NCBI GenBank assembly: GCA_020722815.1
Contig: DYKB01000007.1
Coordinates: 65,825 to 129,824 of the forward strand
DNA from: Caldithrix sp.
GTDB lineage: Bacteria > Zhuqueibacterota > Zhuqueibacteria > Thermofontimicrobiales > Sulfurfontimicrobiaceae
Length of the DNA: 64,000 nucleotides
Reading direction: 5' to 3'
In this document: positions 45,810-55,248 of the stretch, in pieces
Position numbering within the stretch: the first letter of the stretch is position 1
Layout: every line of letters starts with the position of its first letter
Translations under genes and position numbers: made by a program
The notes under the pieces: model-generated
What the model was told of the DNA's origin: nothing
The model's input: the letters and a program-made list of their open reading frames with translations, nothing else
Database searches by the model: none

Positions 45810-46961
45810 TTAACTTTTTTGTCTTTCTTTGACGATTTTAACCTTTGTTTGATCCTTCAATCCCGCCTGTCCGACAATAATAATTTTTTCACCAGGTTTA
45901 ATTGCGGAAAGCGATTCAACATCGCTATGATTTTGAAAACCGGTGTCCAGGGTGATTTTATGTGCCAGACTGTCACGAACCACGAAAACATTCATATCCT
46001 CATGTTCATAAACGATTGCGGTTTTAGGAATTAAAACTGCATCTGGATGAACATCGGTGATGATGTGGACATTGACAAACATGCCCGGGCGTAATTTTTG
46101 GTTGATGTTTTTAACCCCGACGGTCACTTTAAAAGTCCCGCTTTGTGGATCCACGGCCGGACTCACCCGCTTTACCCACCCGGCAAACTTCTGATCGCCC
46201 AAATTATTTGAAAGAATAAAAGCATTCTGTCCTTTTCTGACATTTTCAATCTCTTTTTCAGGAATATGCACCACCACAATCATTTCATCATTATTAATAA
46301 TTGAAAATAATTTCGCCGTTGGTTGAATCCGGTCCCCAACCCGACACAATCGTTCGGCAATCACACCGGAGATAGGGGCATCGATTTTCGTATAATCCAG
46401 GTTCAATTTTGCTTCCTGCCAGGCGATTCGTTGCGCTTCGGCCGTAAATTTTGCCTGTTCAAATTCTTCCTTGCTTAATAATTGTTTCTGGTGCATGGCT
46501 TCAGCCCGTTGATATGCATTTTGTTGCTGTTCATAATTGACACGCGCCCGTTCTTCCGCCAGGTTAAATTCATCAGCTTCCAATTCTACCAATGTCTGAC
46601 CTTTTCTGACATATTCACCTTCTTCAACTAATAAATTATCAACAAGTCCCTGAACACGCGAATATACATCTGCCATTTTTTCAGTTTCAAGATTCGAACT
46701 CAAAAGAATATAAGAAGTGATGGCTCCTTTAGTAACCGTAGCAACCTCAACCGGTACTAATTCTTCAGCCTTTTTATCAGTCTTTTTCTCATCAGCTTTT
46801 TTTGAAGTGGAATCATTCATTGTTGTTGAATCCGTCGTTGCCGATTCGACTTTGGTTTTGGCGTGATCGCTTTTCGCATTTCCATCTGTACAGCGAAAAC
46901 TGGCAACACTGAATATCATCAGCAGCATCAATACACTAAAATAGAAAAATCTCCTGTTCAT
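45810..46961 (-). CDS. RND periplasmic adaptor (membrane fusion protein, HlyD/AcrA family)
   Basis: A signal segment (FYFSVLMLLMIFSVASF) is followed by a low-complexity region rich in T, S, D and K. The adaptor fold comes next: a lipoyl half-motif (VDNLLVEEGEYVRKGQTLVELE), a helical hairpin (about residues 110-175), the second half-motif (TKIDAPISGVIAERLCRVGD) and beta-barrel domains. The ATG at 46961 has GGAGG five bases upstream. A cysteine follows the signal (SFRC), but arginine before it makes a lipobox doubtful. It should bridge the two RND pumps to an outer-membrane channel, which is not found next to it. Confidence 0.92.
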   Translation of the reverse strand: MNRRFFYFSVLMLLMIFSVASFRCTDGNAKSDHAKTKVESATTDSTTMNDSTSKKADEKKTDKKAEELVPVEVATVTKGAITSYILLSSNLETEKMADVYSRVQGLVDNLLVEEGEYVRKGQTLVELEADEFNLAEERARVNYEQQQNAYQRAEAMHQKQLLSKEEFEQAKFTAEAQRIAWQEAKLNLDYTKIDAPISGVIAERLCRVGDRIQPTAKLFSIINNDEMIVVVHIPEKEIENVRKGQNAFILSNNLGDQKFAGWVKRVSPAVDPQSGTFKVTVGVKNINQKLRPGMFVNVHIITDVHPDAVLIPKTAIVYEHEDMNVFVVRDSLAHKITLDTGFQNHSDVESLSAIKPGEKIIIVGQAGLKDQTKVKIVKERQKS

Positions 46962-47172
46962 ATTTACCTCCAAAACTTGATAATTCAATTTAAATTTCAG
47001 CACCTGATAAATTTAAACTTCTTTACGTGATAATGGGCATTCATGTTTCAGAAAAATTAGAGCGAAATGAAATCGGGATTAATATTGCATCTTACGGTGT
47101 GCTTAATGAAGGATAAAAAATTACTCAGATTATGGTAGAAATTGGATGGTCGACGATTCAGCATAAATATGA

Positions 47173-48642
47173 TCAGAAGATAAGATATCGAAATCCAAGC
47201 GAAATGAGTATTCCGGTATTTTTTACACGCGGGCAGGAAGAATCTGCCCAATAGGCTGATACAGATTCTTCCTCTTCAGTTGTGTACCGCCATCCACTGG
47301 CTGAGCTGGAAAGCCGATACCCGATCTCCAAAACCAGATCAACCTTTTCCGATATTAAAAATTCTGTGTTTAAGCCGGTAGAAATGGAGGGAAGTATCAA
47401 ACTCACATCATTGCCATCGTCATCTTTTCGTATTGGAATATCAATATCAAAACCAAACCTGGTACCAAACGTAAATCGGTCAGAATAATACATCCGCCAG
47501 AGCAGAAAGCCAAAAAAACCAAAACCACCCACGTCGTCATCCTGGTCATCTTTAATTTTGAATAAATGGAATCCGCCACCCGAATCAAACCTTTTAAACG
47601 GGGTTAAATTAAACTGAAAATCAAGTCGTTGATAGGCATAGCTAGACGGGGGATGATAATTGACCTGCAAGGCAAAAACCGGATTGGGGTATTCAACCGC
47701 CCAGAAACCTGGCGAGCCTGGTCTCCATTTTCGGGCGATTTTTATTAAACTATGCTCGGCCAATGTGTCGACAGCCATGGCAAAAGCAATACCTGCTCGC
47801 TTTCCCGGGATAACCAGTGTTTCGTCACCTACTTGCTGCATCCGATCCGGTTCAAACAATTCAAAAAGCATTCCCCGCCAAACGTATTTCCCTGGTACAG
47901 AAATTTCACCCAAATTTTTGGACTTAAAAGTAACTTCAGAAGATAATAAAAACAGAATTTTTAGTTCAATGGTTGCTTTATCGGCCAGTTTTTCCAGCGC
48001 TCTTTCGAACGAAACGAATTTATTTCCACCAGTATGAACGATATGGATTGAAAAATTTCCAAACTGACGTTCATTTTGATTATCTACCGCCTGAACATAA
48101 ATATGAAGCTTTGTTTGAATATTATCAGCAGAAGGGTCATCGGTCTTCTGCTCGCTGTTATCCGAATGCTTTTTACTCAATAATCTTCCCAAAAATGAAC
48201 CAACAGGTTTCAGCACATTATCTTTTAGATTATATTCTGAAGGTTTACTATTTTGAGGCATACTTTTTTGCTTAAATTCAATAAGGGTAATAATCAAGCT
48301 TTCGTTAAAATTAACTATTCCTTTTAAATTAAAAAATTGTAAATTCCGGGTAAAATATTTTCGCTGAAATATATTTTCAGGCGGTGTACTATCAGGATTC
48401 AGTCCCACCAGAACGCCCCAGATGCCAAGATTCGCTTTCGCTTCAATAATCGTATTGGCGATTGCCAATTTTATCTTGAGTAGTTTTATAGAATCGGGTG
48501 AACTTAGAGCATGGACCAGTGTACTTTCTGGTAATGAAGATTTTACAAAAGGTGCTGCGTTCATGAAAGTAAAGCAAAAAGTTGACAGGATGAGTGAGTT
48601 GAAAAATCTAAGAAATTGTTTTTTTATCCGGATTGAAAGCAT
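47173..48642 (-). CDS. Predicted outer-membrane beta-barrel protein, unknown family
   Basis: This protein of about 489 residues has a signal peptide (FFNSLILSTFCFTFMNAAP) and a C-terminal half of amphipathic strands with aromatic girdles. It ends in a strand with terminal phenylalanine (ISLGFRYLIF), the usual barrel-assembly signal. The N-terminal 250 residues are not recognised. It has no coiled-coil duplication, so it is not TolC. The ATG at 48642 has GGGAG five bases upstream. It is 211 bases upstream of the adaptor on the same strand and might share its regulation. Confidence 0.72.
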   Translation of the reverse strand: MLSIRIKKQFLRFFNSLILSTFCFTFMNAAPFVKSSLPESTLVHALSSPDSIKLLKIKLAIANTIIEAKANLGIWGVLVGLNPDSTPPENIFQRKYFTRNLQFFNLKGIVNFNESLIITLIEFKQKSMPQNSKPSEYNLKDNVLKPVGSFLGRLLSKKHSDNSEQKTDDPSADNIQTKLHIYVQAVDNQNERQFGNFSIHIVHTGGNKFVSFERALEKLADKATIELKILFLLSSEVTFKSKNLGEISVPGKYVWRGMLFELFEPDRMQQVGDETLVIPGKRAGIAFAMAVDTLAEHSLIKIARKWRPGSPGFWAVEYPNPVFALQVNYHPPSSYAYQRLDFQFNLTPFKRFDSGGGFHLFKIKDDQDDDVGGFGFFGFLLWRMYYSDRFTFGTRFGFDIDIPIRKDDDGNDVSLILPSISTGLNTEFLISEKVDLVLEIGYRLSSSASGWRYTTEEEESVSAYWADSSCPRVKNTGILISLGFRYLIF

Positions 48643-48908
48643 TGTTTCTCCCTCACAAGGATTCATTCGGTGTACTAATTCATTAAAATTAAATATTTCA
48701 AAATAGTTTCAACCAGAATATAAAAAAACATAAAATTTTAAGATCAATGATATTAACAAGTTGAATTCTGTTTGAATTAACTTCTTGTACGCTGCGGTGA
48801 TTTTCAAATTTTAAAAAAAATCCTTGATTTAAGGGAATTAAAAATTTAAAATATGACTGGCTTTTCAAAATGAATTATATCCGTCGCCAAGTATAATGAA
48901 AGGGAAAT

Positions 48909-49880
48909 ATGGCCAAAATTATCATCGCCATTCATGGTTTGGGGAATAAACCTGCTGAATCAGTTTTAAAGAGCTGGTGGAAAAAATCAATCCAGGAAGG
49001 GCTTCGTTCCATTGGTTATCCAAATTACTTTTTGAAATTCGAACTGGTCTATTGGGCGGATATCTTATATAAAAATCCATTACAGCCCGATATCAAAGAT
49101 AGAAAAGACCCTGCTTTTGTAGACGAACCCTATAGGCCCGCGAATCATGCCGGCAAACGAAAGCCGGGACCCATCTTTAAAAAAATTGTTGGGAAGCTCC
49201 AGAAAAAATTGAATTCAGCGTTAGTTGATGAAAATATGTCAATCAAATATTCACCGGTGGTTGATTTAATCTTTCAACATTTCTTTCGGGAATTGGGATT
49301 ATATTATTCAGCAGAAATGATTCCATATCGCGGAGAATCCTTATTAGCCAAAGAGGCGATTCGTCAGGAATTAAGCGCAGTATTAAAAAAATATCAGCGT
49401 CATCAAATTTTGCTTATCGCACACTCCATGGGAACAATTATCGCATTTGATGTTCTTTCTCTGAAAAATCCAGAATGCATTATTGACACGCTCGTAACAA
49501 TGGGTTCGCCACTGGGAATGCCTGTCATTCAAAGCAAAATACTGGCTGAACGTCAAATCACAAAAAACAGGCTGCAAATTCCGGATAATATCTCCCACGA
49601 CTGGTACAATTTTTTTGACCCGGATGATAATGTTTCCAATGAACCAATCTTGCGTGACAAATTTCTGGAAAATAAAAAAGCGGTTCAAATTAAAGATATC
49701 AAAATTTGTAATGACTATGAATTTGAAGGGGAAAGAAATCCTCATAAATCCTTTGGCTATCTTCGCGCACCTGAAGTGGCACTAGTAATCCATGAATTTT
49801 TAAACCGTGATCGAAGCCAATTTGCTATTCGGGTGTCCAATTTCATAAATAAAATGTTAAGTGTTATTTTAAAAAAATAA
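48909..49880 (+). CDS. Alpha/beta-hydrolase, lipase-like
   Basis: The 323-residue protein opens with IIIAIHGLGNKPAES, where HGLGN would form the oxyanion region. The nucleophile elbow is AHSMGT (a GxSxG variant with alanine first) near residue 178, followed by TLVTMGSPLGMP. The catalytic His is probably in the PHKSFGYLRAPEV segment near the C-terminus. There is no signal peptide. The substrate is unknown; the shape is that of lipase or PGAP1-like esterases. AAAGGG precedes the ATG. It diverges from the barrel gene across a 266-base gap. Confidence 0.78.
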   Translation: MAKIIIAIHGLGNKPAESVLKSWWKKSIQEGLRSIGYPNYFLKFELVYWADILYKNPLQPDIKDRKDPAFVDEPYRPANHAGKRKPGPIFKKIVGKLQKKLNSALVDENMSIKYSPVVDLIFQHFFRELGLYYSAEMIPYRGESLLAKEAIRQELSAVLKKYQRHQILLIAHSMGTIIAFDVLSLKNPECIIDTLVTMGSPLGMPVIQSKILAERQITKNRLQIPDNISHDWYNFFDPDDNVSNEPILRDKFLENKKAVQIKDIKICNDYEFEGERNPHKSFGYLRAPEVALVIHEFLNRDRSQFAIRVSNFINKMLSVILKK

Positions 49881-49941
49881 AATACTCGCACAAATTTTAA
49901 TTAAAAAATCTTGATCCCTTAATTGAAAATGGAAGTAAAAA

Positions 49942-51501
49942 ATGAATCGAACTGACATATTGAAAAAACTGGCAGTAAAATCAGATAACTGGGACTTCAT
50001 CGTTATCGGTGGTGGGGCAACAGGTGCCGGCGTTGCTATTGAGGCTGCCACACGTGGGTATGGCGTGCTTTTGCTCGAGCAGCATGATTTTGGTAAGGGG
50101 ACGTCCAGCCGAAGCACAAAATTGATCCATGGTGGCGTTCGTTATTTACAGCAAGGCAATATATCTCTGGTTCTCGAAGCTTTGCATGAAAGAGGATTAT
50201 TATTGGCCAATGCCCCTCACCTGGTTCATAAACTCGGTTTTATTGTGCCAGCTTATCACTGGTGGCAACTTCCATTTTACGCAACTGGCCTAAAAATCTA
50301 TGATTTATTGGCCGGCCGCTATCGTTTCGGTCGTTCTAAAATATTGTCGAAAAGTCAGACGATGGCACATCTACCAACGATTGAACAAAAAAATCTCAAA
50401 GGTGGCATTCTTTACTTTGATGGTCAATTTGATGACGCCAGGTTGATTATCAACATGATACAAACCGCCCAGGAGCATGGCGCTGAAGCGCTAAATTATG
50501 TACCGGTGACGAAATTAATTGTTCAAAATAATCTGGTGCGCGGTGTTCTTGCCCATGATGTCGAAACAGGGAAAGAATATGAAATCCGGTCAAAAGTGGT
50601 GATAAATGCCACCGGGGTGTTTGCCGATTCGGTTTGTGAAATGAGTGAACCGGGATGTACGCCCATGATCCGTCCAAGCCAGGGCATTCATCTGGTGCTG
50701 GATAAATCTTTTTTACCGGGTGATTTTGCGATGATGATTCCGAAGACCGATGATGGCCGGGTATTATTCGCCATTCCATGGGATAATTATGCCTTAATCG
50801 GAACCACCGATACCCCGGTTGAGAGCATTGATCTGGAACCCCGGCCTATTGAAGCTGAAGTCGATTTTTTATTGCAACATGCTGCCCGTTATTTGATGAA
50901 AAAACCGGTCGAAAAGGATGTATTAAGTATTTTTGCCGGTTTACGACCTCTTGTCAAATCGACAAAGGAAAAAAGTACTAAATCGATTTCGCGGGAGCAT
51001 TCACTTCTCCTTTCCCAAACAGGGCTGGTAACGATCACCGGCGGGAAGTGGACGACCTGTCGTAAGATGGGGGAAGATACAATTAATTTCGCCGAAAAGT
51101 CTTTTGGATATCGTTCACGGGCTTCAGTTACTCATAAATTAAAAATTCATGGCTCGGCTGATAATCCTGTTGATTATCATGAATTGTCGATTTATGGAAC
51201 CGATGCTGATTCATTAAGGCGTTTAATTGAATCGAAGCCTGAATATTCGCAAAAACTCCATGACGATCTGCCGATAATAGCTGGTGAAGTTGTCTGGGCT
51301 GTTCGGTATGAAATGGCCCGAACCGTTGAAGACTTTTTGGCCCGTCGTCGACGTGTTTTATTCCAGGATGCGCGAAAGAGTATTTTAATGGCTAAAAAGG
51401 TCGCCGAAATAATGGCTCAGGAACTGGGTCAGGATTCGAATTGGATGATTGAACAGGAACGTGAGTTTACAACATTAGCCCAAAATTATATATATGGTTA
51501 A
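49942..51501 (+). CDS. glpD: FAD-dependent glycerol-3-phosphate dehydrogenase
   Basis: GlpD oxidises glycerol 3-phosphate to dihydroxyacetone phosphate at the inner membrane and passes electrons to quinone. The FAD motif FIVIGGGATGAGVAIEAATRG is near the N-terminus. GTSSRSTKLIHGGVRYLQ and the C-terminal AVRYEMARTVEDFLARRRR are diagnostic for GlpA/GlpD. At 519 residues it has the size of the homodimeric aerobic type. Its stop overlaps that of the convergent symporter by four bases. No glpK or glpF is adjacent. Confidence 0.94.
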   Translation: MNRTDILKKLAVKSDNWDFIVIGGGATGAGVAIEAATRGYGVLLLEQHDFGKGTSSRSTKLIHGGVRYLQQGNISLVLEALHERGLLLANAPHLVHKLGFIVPAYHWWQLPFYATGLKIYDLLAGRYRFGRSKILSKSQTMAHLPTIEQKNLKGGILYFDGQFDDARLIINMIQTAQEHGAEALNYVPVTKLIVQNNLVRGVLAHDVETGKEYEIRSKVVINATGVFADSVCEMSEPGCTPMIRPSQGIHLVLDKSFLPGDFAMMIPKTDDGRVLFAIPWDNYALIGTTDTPVESIDLEPRPIEAEVDFLLQHAARYLMKKPVEKDVLSIFAGLRPLVKSTKEKSTKSISREHSLLLSQTGLVTITGGKWTTCRKMGEDTINFAEKSFGYRSRASVTHKLKIHGSADNPVDYHELSIYGTDADSLRRLIESKPEYSQKLHDDLPIIAGEVVWAVRYEMARTVEDFLARRRRVLFQDARKSILMAKKVAEIMAQELGQDSNWMIEQEREFTTLAQNYIYG

Positions 51502-53702
51502 TTTTTAGGATTGCCAACCAGATATCCCACTGATAACGTCATGGCGGTTCCAATCGGGAAATGCCAGGGCCAGGCCAGATTGATATAAACAGGTACCCCT
51601 TCCGGCGTATAACCAAGAACGGCCATGCTAATCAACATGACGATTCCTGAAGCAACCGCGATATATAAAATTTTTGTCGGTTGATGTTGCAGATGCCGGA
51701 AAGCTTGCACAATCAGGATGAAACAGGCGACGGCAACGATAATTTGCGTTGCAGTTGTGTGCCAGTTAAAAGCGAAAATGGTGAGCATCGAGAGCGGAAC
51801 TCCCCACATAAGTCCCAGATCATCTCGATTGGTGGGGAGAAACGCCATTAGAAAGGTTCCTAAAAGGGCTCCATAAGTATATGCCGCCATCGCCAGGGCA
51901 AACTGAATCAGATCCGCGAAAGCCTTCGAAATCGTATCGCAATAGATAGCAAAAACAACGAGAAAGATTCCCCAAAAGATGATCATAATTCGCGAAACAG
52001 TGACATAATGTTTATCAGCCGCATTTGGTTTGAAATACGGCCGGTAAATAACATCAACCGTCGCATGCGTTAATGCCGCCAGTACTGATTCCAGCGTTGA
52101 AATTGCAGTGGAAAATAAGCCGGCCATCAGCAATCCGGAAAGTATCGGTGGCATAACCTGGACAATATAAATAGCAAAAATTTTCATCGAATCATCATTT
52201 ACAATTACCTGCTCCGGCATATTCAGCGGAATATGTTTATAATAGACAAAAATTCCAGCCCCGACAAATAGTAATAATGCCGTAATCAGAACTGACGCAC
52301 TGGACCAGATGACTGCTTTTCGGGCTTCAGGGGCATTTTTACAGGTAAACATCCGTTGTGCCATCAACTGGTCCGTTCCATGTGAAGCCAGCGTTAAAAA
52401 GCCGGATGCAAAAAGTCCACACCAGAGGGTATACGCTTCCTTTGCATTGAAATTTAAATTTATTAAATTAAATTTACCCGCCTGAAATCCCTGTAATACC
52501 GCGGTAAAAAAACCACCTTCAACGTTGGTACTCACATAAACCAGTGCCAAAATAGCCCCGGCAGCAAAAATTAAAAATTGAATTGCATCGGTCCAGATGA
52601 CGGTGGTAATTCCGCCAATAATTGTCCATAACATGGAAACAGCACCAATCAATATAATCGACATCGTGATATCCGTCCCTGTTACGACTTGCAATGCCTT
52701 GGCAGCGATATAGACGCGGGCGCCTTGTGCCAGAATAGCTCCCACCATGAAAAGAGCAGCAGTGATTTTTTTTACCCGATTTCCTAATTGATTACCCATG
52801 TAGTCATAAGGTGAATAAATTTCACGTTCATAATAGGCGGGAATAAAGAAATATCCAATTACAAACCGGGCAATAATTGTCCCGAAGGCCATCTGGAGAT
52901 AGGTAATGTCACCGCCTTTTGAAAAAACAATTGCCGGAGCAATTAAGAAGGTGGCCGCGGAAGTTTCAGTTGCGATAATCGAACCACTGACCGCAGTCCA
53001 GGGTAATTTTCGTCCCCCCAGAAAAAAATCTTTAATCGATGATTGCTTGCCGGCAAGCATGACCCCCATAATCGTTGTAAAAATTAAGTAGATCACAATG
53101 ACGAGCCAATCCTGCCACGTGAAACTCAAAGAGATTTGAGATAATGAGGCATTGACCCGCAGCTCAGAAATTTCACGCTCAATCTTATGAATCGATTTAT
53201 CCTGCTTCATTCGCAAATCATTCGCGTTTTGAGCCATCGAAAGGGCTTTTAAATAAATTTTGCCCATTAGGGGATTTTTTTCAGCCACTTCGACAAATAA
53301 CGACCATTTTTGATCTGCAAGCAATAGTTGTCTTTGTTCTTCAATAAGCGGTATTAATTGTTCGCGTTTGCTTTTTATTTTTTCCAATAATTCAATTTTA
53401 TTGCTAATTGTCAATTCCTCAAACAGGGTACTATCCGGGATCCCGTCAATTTTTGTCCCCTTGAATGGCGTGTTAACAGATTTGAGAGAGTCGTTTATAT
53501 TTGCCCAGATTTGATTGGCTATTTTCTGTTGTTCGGGATCAAATTGTGCAATAAATCTTTCATAGTTTAAATCCGATTGACCTGTCGCTGCCATAAGTAT
53601 TTCAAATATTAAGAAATGGAAACTCAGGATTAATAAAAAAAACCGTCGGCTAAAATTACCAGAATGAAGTTGTAATAGCGAATAATTGTTCGAAAAACTC
53701 AT
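51498..53702 (-). CDS. Sodium:solute symporter (SSS family) with N-terminal extracytoplasmic extension
   Basis: The 734-residue protein has a signal-like segment (FFLLILSFHFLIFEILMA) followed by about 150 polar, helical residues with heptads (EREISELRV). The SSS transporter domain then begins at TWQDWLVIVIYLIFTTIMGV. FFLGGRKLPWTAVSGSIIATETSA is the SSS signature near the first helices. The substrate is unknown. The ATG at 53702 has GGAG seven bases upstream; the frame extends to 53768 but without a ribosome site. It converges with glpD. Confidence 0.88.
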   Translation of the reverse strand: MSFSNNYSLLQLHSGNFSRRFFLLILSFHFLIFEILMAATGQSDLNYERFIAQFDPEQQKIANQIWANINDSLKSVNTPFKGTKIDGIPDSTLFEELTISNKIELLEKIKSKREQLIPLIEEQRQLLLADQKWSLFVEVAEKNPLMGKIYLKALSMAQNANDLRMKQDKSIHKIEREISELRVNASLSQISLSFTWQDWLVIVIYLIFTTIMGVMLAGKQSSIKDFFLGGRKLPWTAVSGSIIATETSAATFLIAPAIVFSKGGDITYLQMAFGTIIARFVIGYFFIPAYYEREIYSPYDYMGNQLGNRVKKITAALFMVGAILAQGARVYIAAKALQVVTGTDITMSIILIGAVSMLWTIIGGITTVIWTDAIQFLIFAAGAILALVYVSTNVEGGFFTAVLQGFQAGKFNLINLNFNAKEAYTLWCGLFASGFLTLASHGTDQLMAQRMFTCKNAPEARKAVIWSSASVLITALLLFVGAGIFVYYKHIPLNMPEQVIVNDDSMKIFAIYIVQVMPPILSGLLMAGLFSTAISTLESVLAALTHATVDVIYRPYFKPNAADKHYVTVSRIMIIFWGIFLVVFAIYCDTISKAFADLIQFALAMAAYTYGALLGTFLMAFLPTNRDDLGLMWGVPLSMLTIFAFNWHTTATQIIVAVACFILIVQAFRHLQHQPTKILYIAVASGIVMLISMAVLGYTPEGVPVYINLAWPWHFPIGTAMTLSVGYLVGNPKN

Positions 53703-54054
53703 TTTGTGTCTCCGTTTTAAGATGATGATAGAATTTGCTTCTGATGAACCTGGATAATATTTGAACAACTATTTTATTGGTATCTGAATTTTATCAAAGC
53801 TATGGTAAACAAATTTTATAAAAGTATCAAGGATAAAATATCAGTAACCGGTGGAAAGAAACCTGTTTAACATTTTATGGAATTTTTCAGGAATTCGGCA
53901 TGATATTTGAGCTAATCAGTTTACTACACCCGAAAAATAATGAAAAATCTGATTATAAAAATATTAGCTAAGCTAATGGCATTCTCTCGCTTATAAACTG
54001 GATTTAAAGCTTCTGGAGAATGTTTCGATTATTTGGAAACGAAAGGGGAAATGC
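53703..54054. other. Divergent intergenic region, no gene seen
   Basis: This 350-base AT-rich stretch separates the divergently read symporter and the orphan gene at 54055. Promoters for both should lie here. I see no reading frame, repeat or clear hexamer pair. Confidence 0.5.
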
Positions 54055-54867
54055 ATGCAGAAATGCTCGTTGGTACTTGATGGTCATGTTCACGTATATC
54101 CGCACTACAATTTAGAGACAGCGATTCAACTTGGAACAAGTAATTTGCATTCCGGATTGAAAAACACCAATATAAAAGGCGGAAAAAATGTTCATACCGT
54201 TTGGCTCTTAACCGAACGTTTTGATTGTAATTTTTTTAAAACAGTGTATGACTCGCCGCAAAATCATACAATTAATGGTTATAATTTTGTTCCTTCAGCC
54301 GAAAAAGAAGCCTTAATGATCGAGCAAAAAGGGGCAATTACGCATTTTATTCTCGCTGGTCGACAGGTTGTGAGTAAAGATGGGCTGGAAGTGTTGGCAT
54401 TGGCGACCGCCGAGTTTATTAAAGATCGGGAATACACGACAGAAGAATTGATTGATAAAGTGAATGAAGTTGGCGGGATACCCGTCCTGAATTGGGCACC
54501 AGGAAAATGGTTTTTTCAGCGTGGTAAAATCGTCGCTGAACTGATAGAAAAAAAGAAGCCCGAAGAATTTGTCATTGGTGATAATCCACTTCGACATTCT
54601 CTATGGCCTGAACCGGCTTTGATGAAAAAGGCAATGAATAAAGGCTTTAAAGTGATCGCTGGTTCAGATCCACTGCCGTTTAAGGGGGAAGAAAGATTTA
54701 TTGGAAGTTATGGCTTTCATATTCAGGGAAAATTTGATGCCACTAAACCCGCGACTTCGATTCGCCAATTAGTGAAAAACAGTCAAAAAACCGTCGAGAT
54801 TCTGGGAAAAAGAAATGATCCATTCACTTTCTTTTATCGGGAAGCCCGAATCATGGCGAAAAAGTAG
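54055..54867 (+). CDS. Orphan protein, possible PHP/amidohydrolase-like metal enzyme
   Basis: I do not recognise this 270-residue protein by family. It opens with LVLDGHVHVYPHYN, a DxHxH pattern like the first metal site of PHP and amidohydrolase folds. Later segments GGIPVLNWAPGKW, EFVIGDNPLR and VIAGSDPLPF could be barrel strand ends with conserved acids. There is no signal peptide and no membrane helix. AAGGGG lies six bases before the ATG. The gene stands alone, with a terminator right after it. A metal-dependent hydrolase is a guess from the motif. Confidence 0.65.
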   Translation: MQKCSLVLDGHVHVYPHYNLETAIQLGTSNLHSGLKNTNIKGGKNVHTVWLLTERFDCNFFKTVYDSPQNHTINGYNFVPSAEKEALMIEQKGAITHFILAGRQVVSKDGLEVLALATAEFIKDREYTTEELIDKVNEVGGIPVLNWAPGKWFFQRGKIVAELIEKKKPEEFVIGDNPLRHSLWPEPALMKKAMNKGFKVIAGSDPLPFKGEERFIGSYGFHIQGKFDATKPATSIRQLVKNSQKTVEILGKRNDPFTFFYREARIMAKK

Positions 54868-54890
54868 GTTGAAATAAATTAGCAAATAAA

Positions 54891-54928
54891 AAATGCCGTC
54901 TTTCCTGAATATAAAAAAGACGGCATTT
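54891..54928. terminator. Bidirectional terminator
   Basis: AAATGCCGTCTTT and AAAGACGGCATTT form a perfect 13-pair stem. A- and T-rich flanks on both sides allow termination in both directions. It lies between the convergent orphan gene (+) and the cold-shock gene (-). Confidence 0.9.
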
Positions 54929-54966
54929 AATTTGATAAATTTTTACTGAAACCAAAGTATTATTTT

Positions 54967-55248
54967 TTAAACTTCGGCCATATCATCCTCTGGTTCAGAA
55001 CCAGTATCTTTATTTGTTGATGGTTTATTTTTGTCTTTATCCAAAATGGTAACATCTTGAGCTTGTGGTCCCTTCTCGGATTGAGCTACAGTAAATTCCA
55101 CCCGTGCTCCACCTCTTAAAGATCGATACCCATCGCCATTGATGCCGCTGTAATGGACGAAAATATCTTCGCCACTATCACGTGAAATAAAACCATACCC
55201 TTTGGCGTTATTAAACCATTTCACTGTACCAGTTTCACGCGCTGCCAC
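54967..55248 (-). CDS. Cold-shock-domain protein
   Basis: The first 70 residues are a cold-shock domain with RNP1 (KGYGFI) and RNP2 (DIFVHY), which binds single-stranded RNA or DNA. The remaining tail is acidic and low-complexity (PSTNKDTGSEPEDDMAEV). The start codon is GTG at 55248; AAGGAGGTGA, a full-length match to the anti-Shine-Dalgarno sequence, lies eight bases upstream. The leader holds a possible hairpin at 55428-55454. Expression may be controlled post-transcriptionally, as for other cold-shock genes. Confidence 0.95.
   Translation of the reverse strand: MAARETGTVKWFNNAKGYGFISRDSGEDIFVHYSGINGDGYRSLRGGARVEFTVAQSEKGPQAQDVTILDKDKNKPSTNKDTGSEPEDDMAEV

Noticed and set aside
48892..48897. 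TATAAT upstream of the lipase-like gene
   Set aside because: It would place the start of transcription at the start codon and has no -35 at the right distance; treated as chance.
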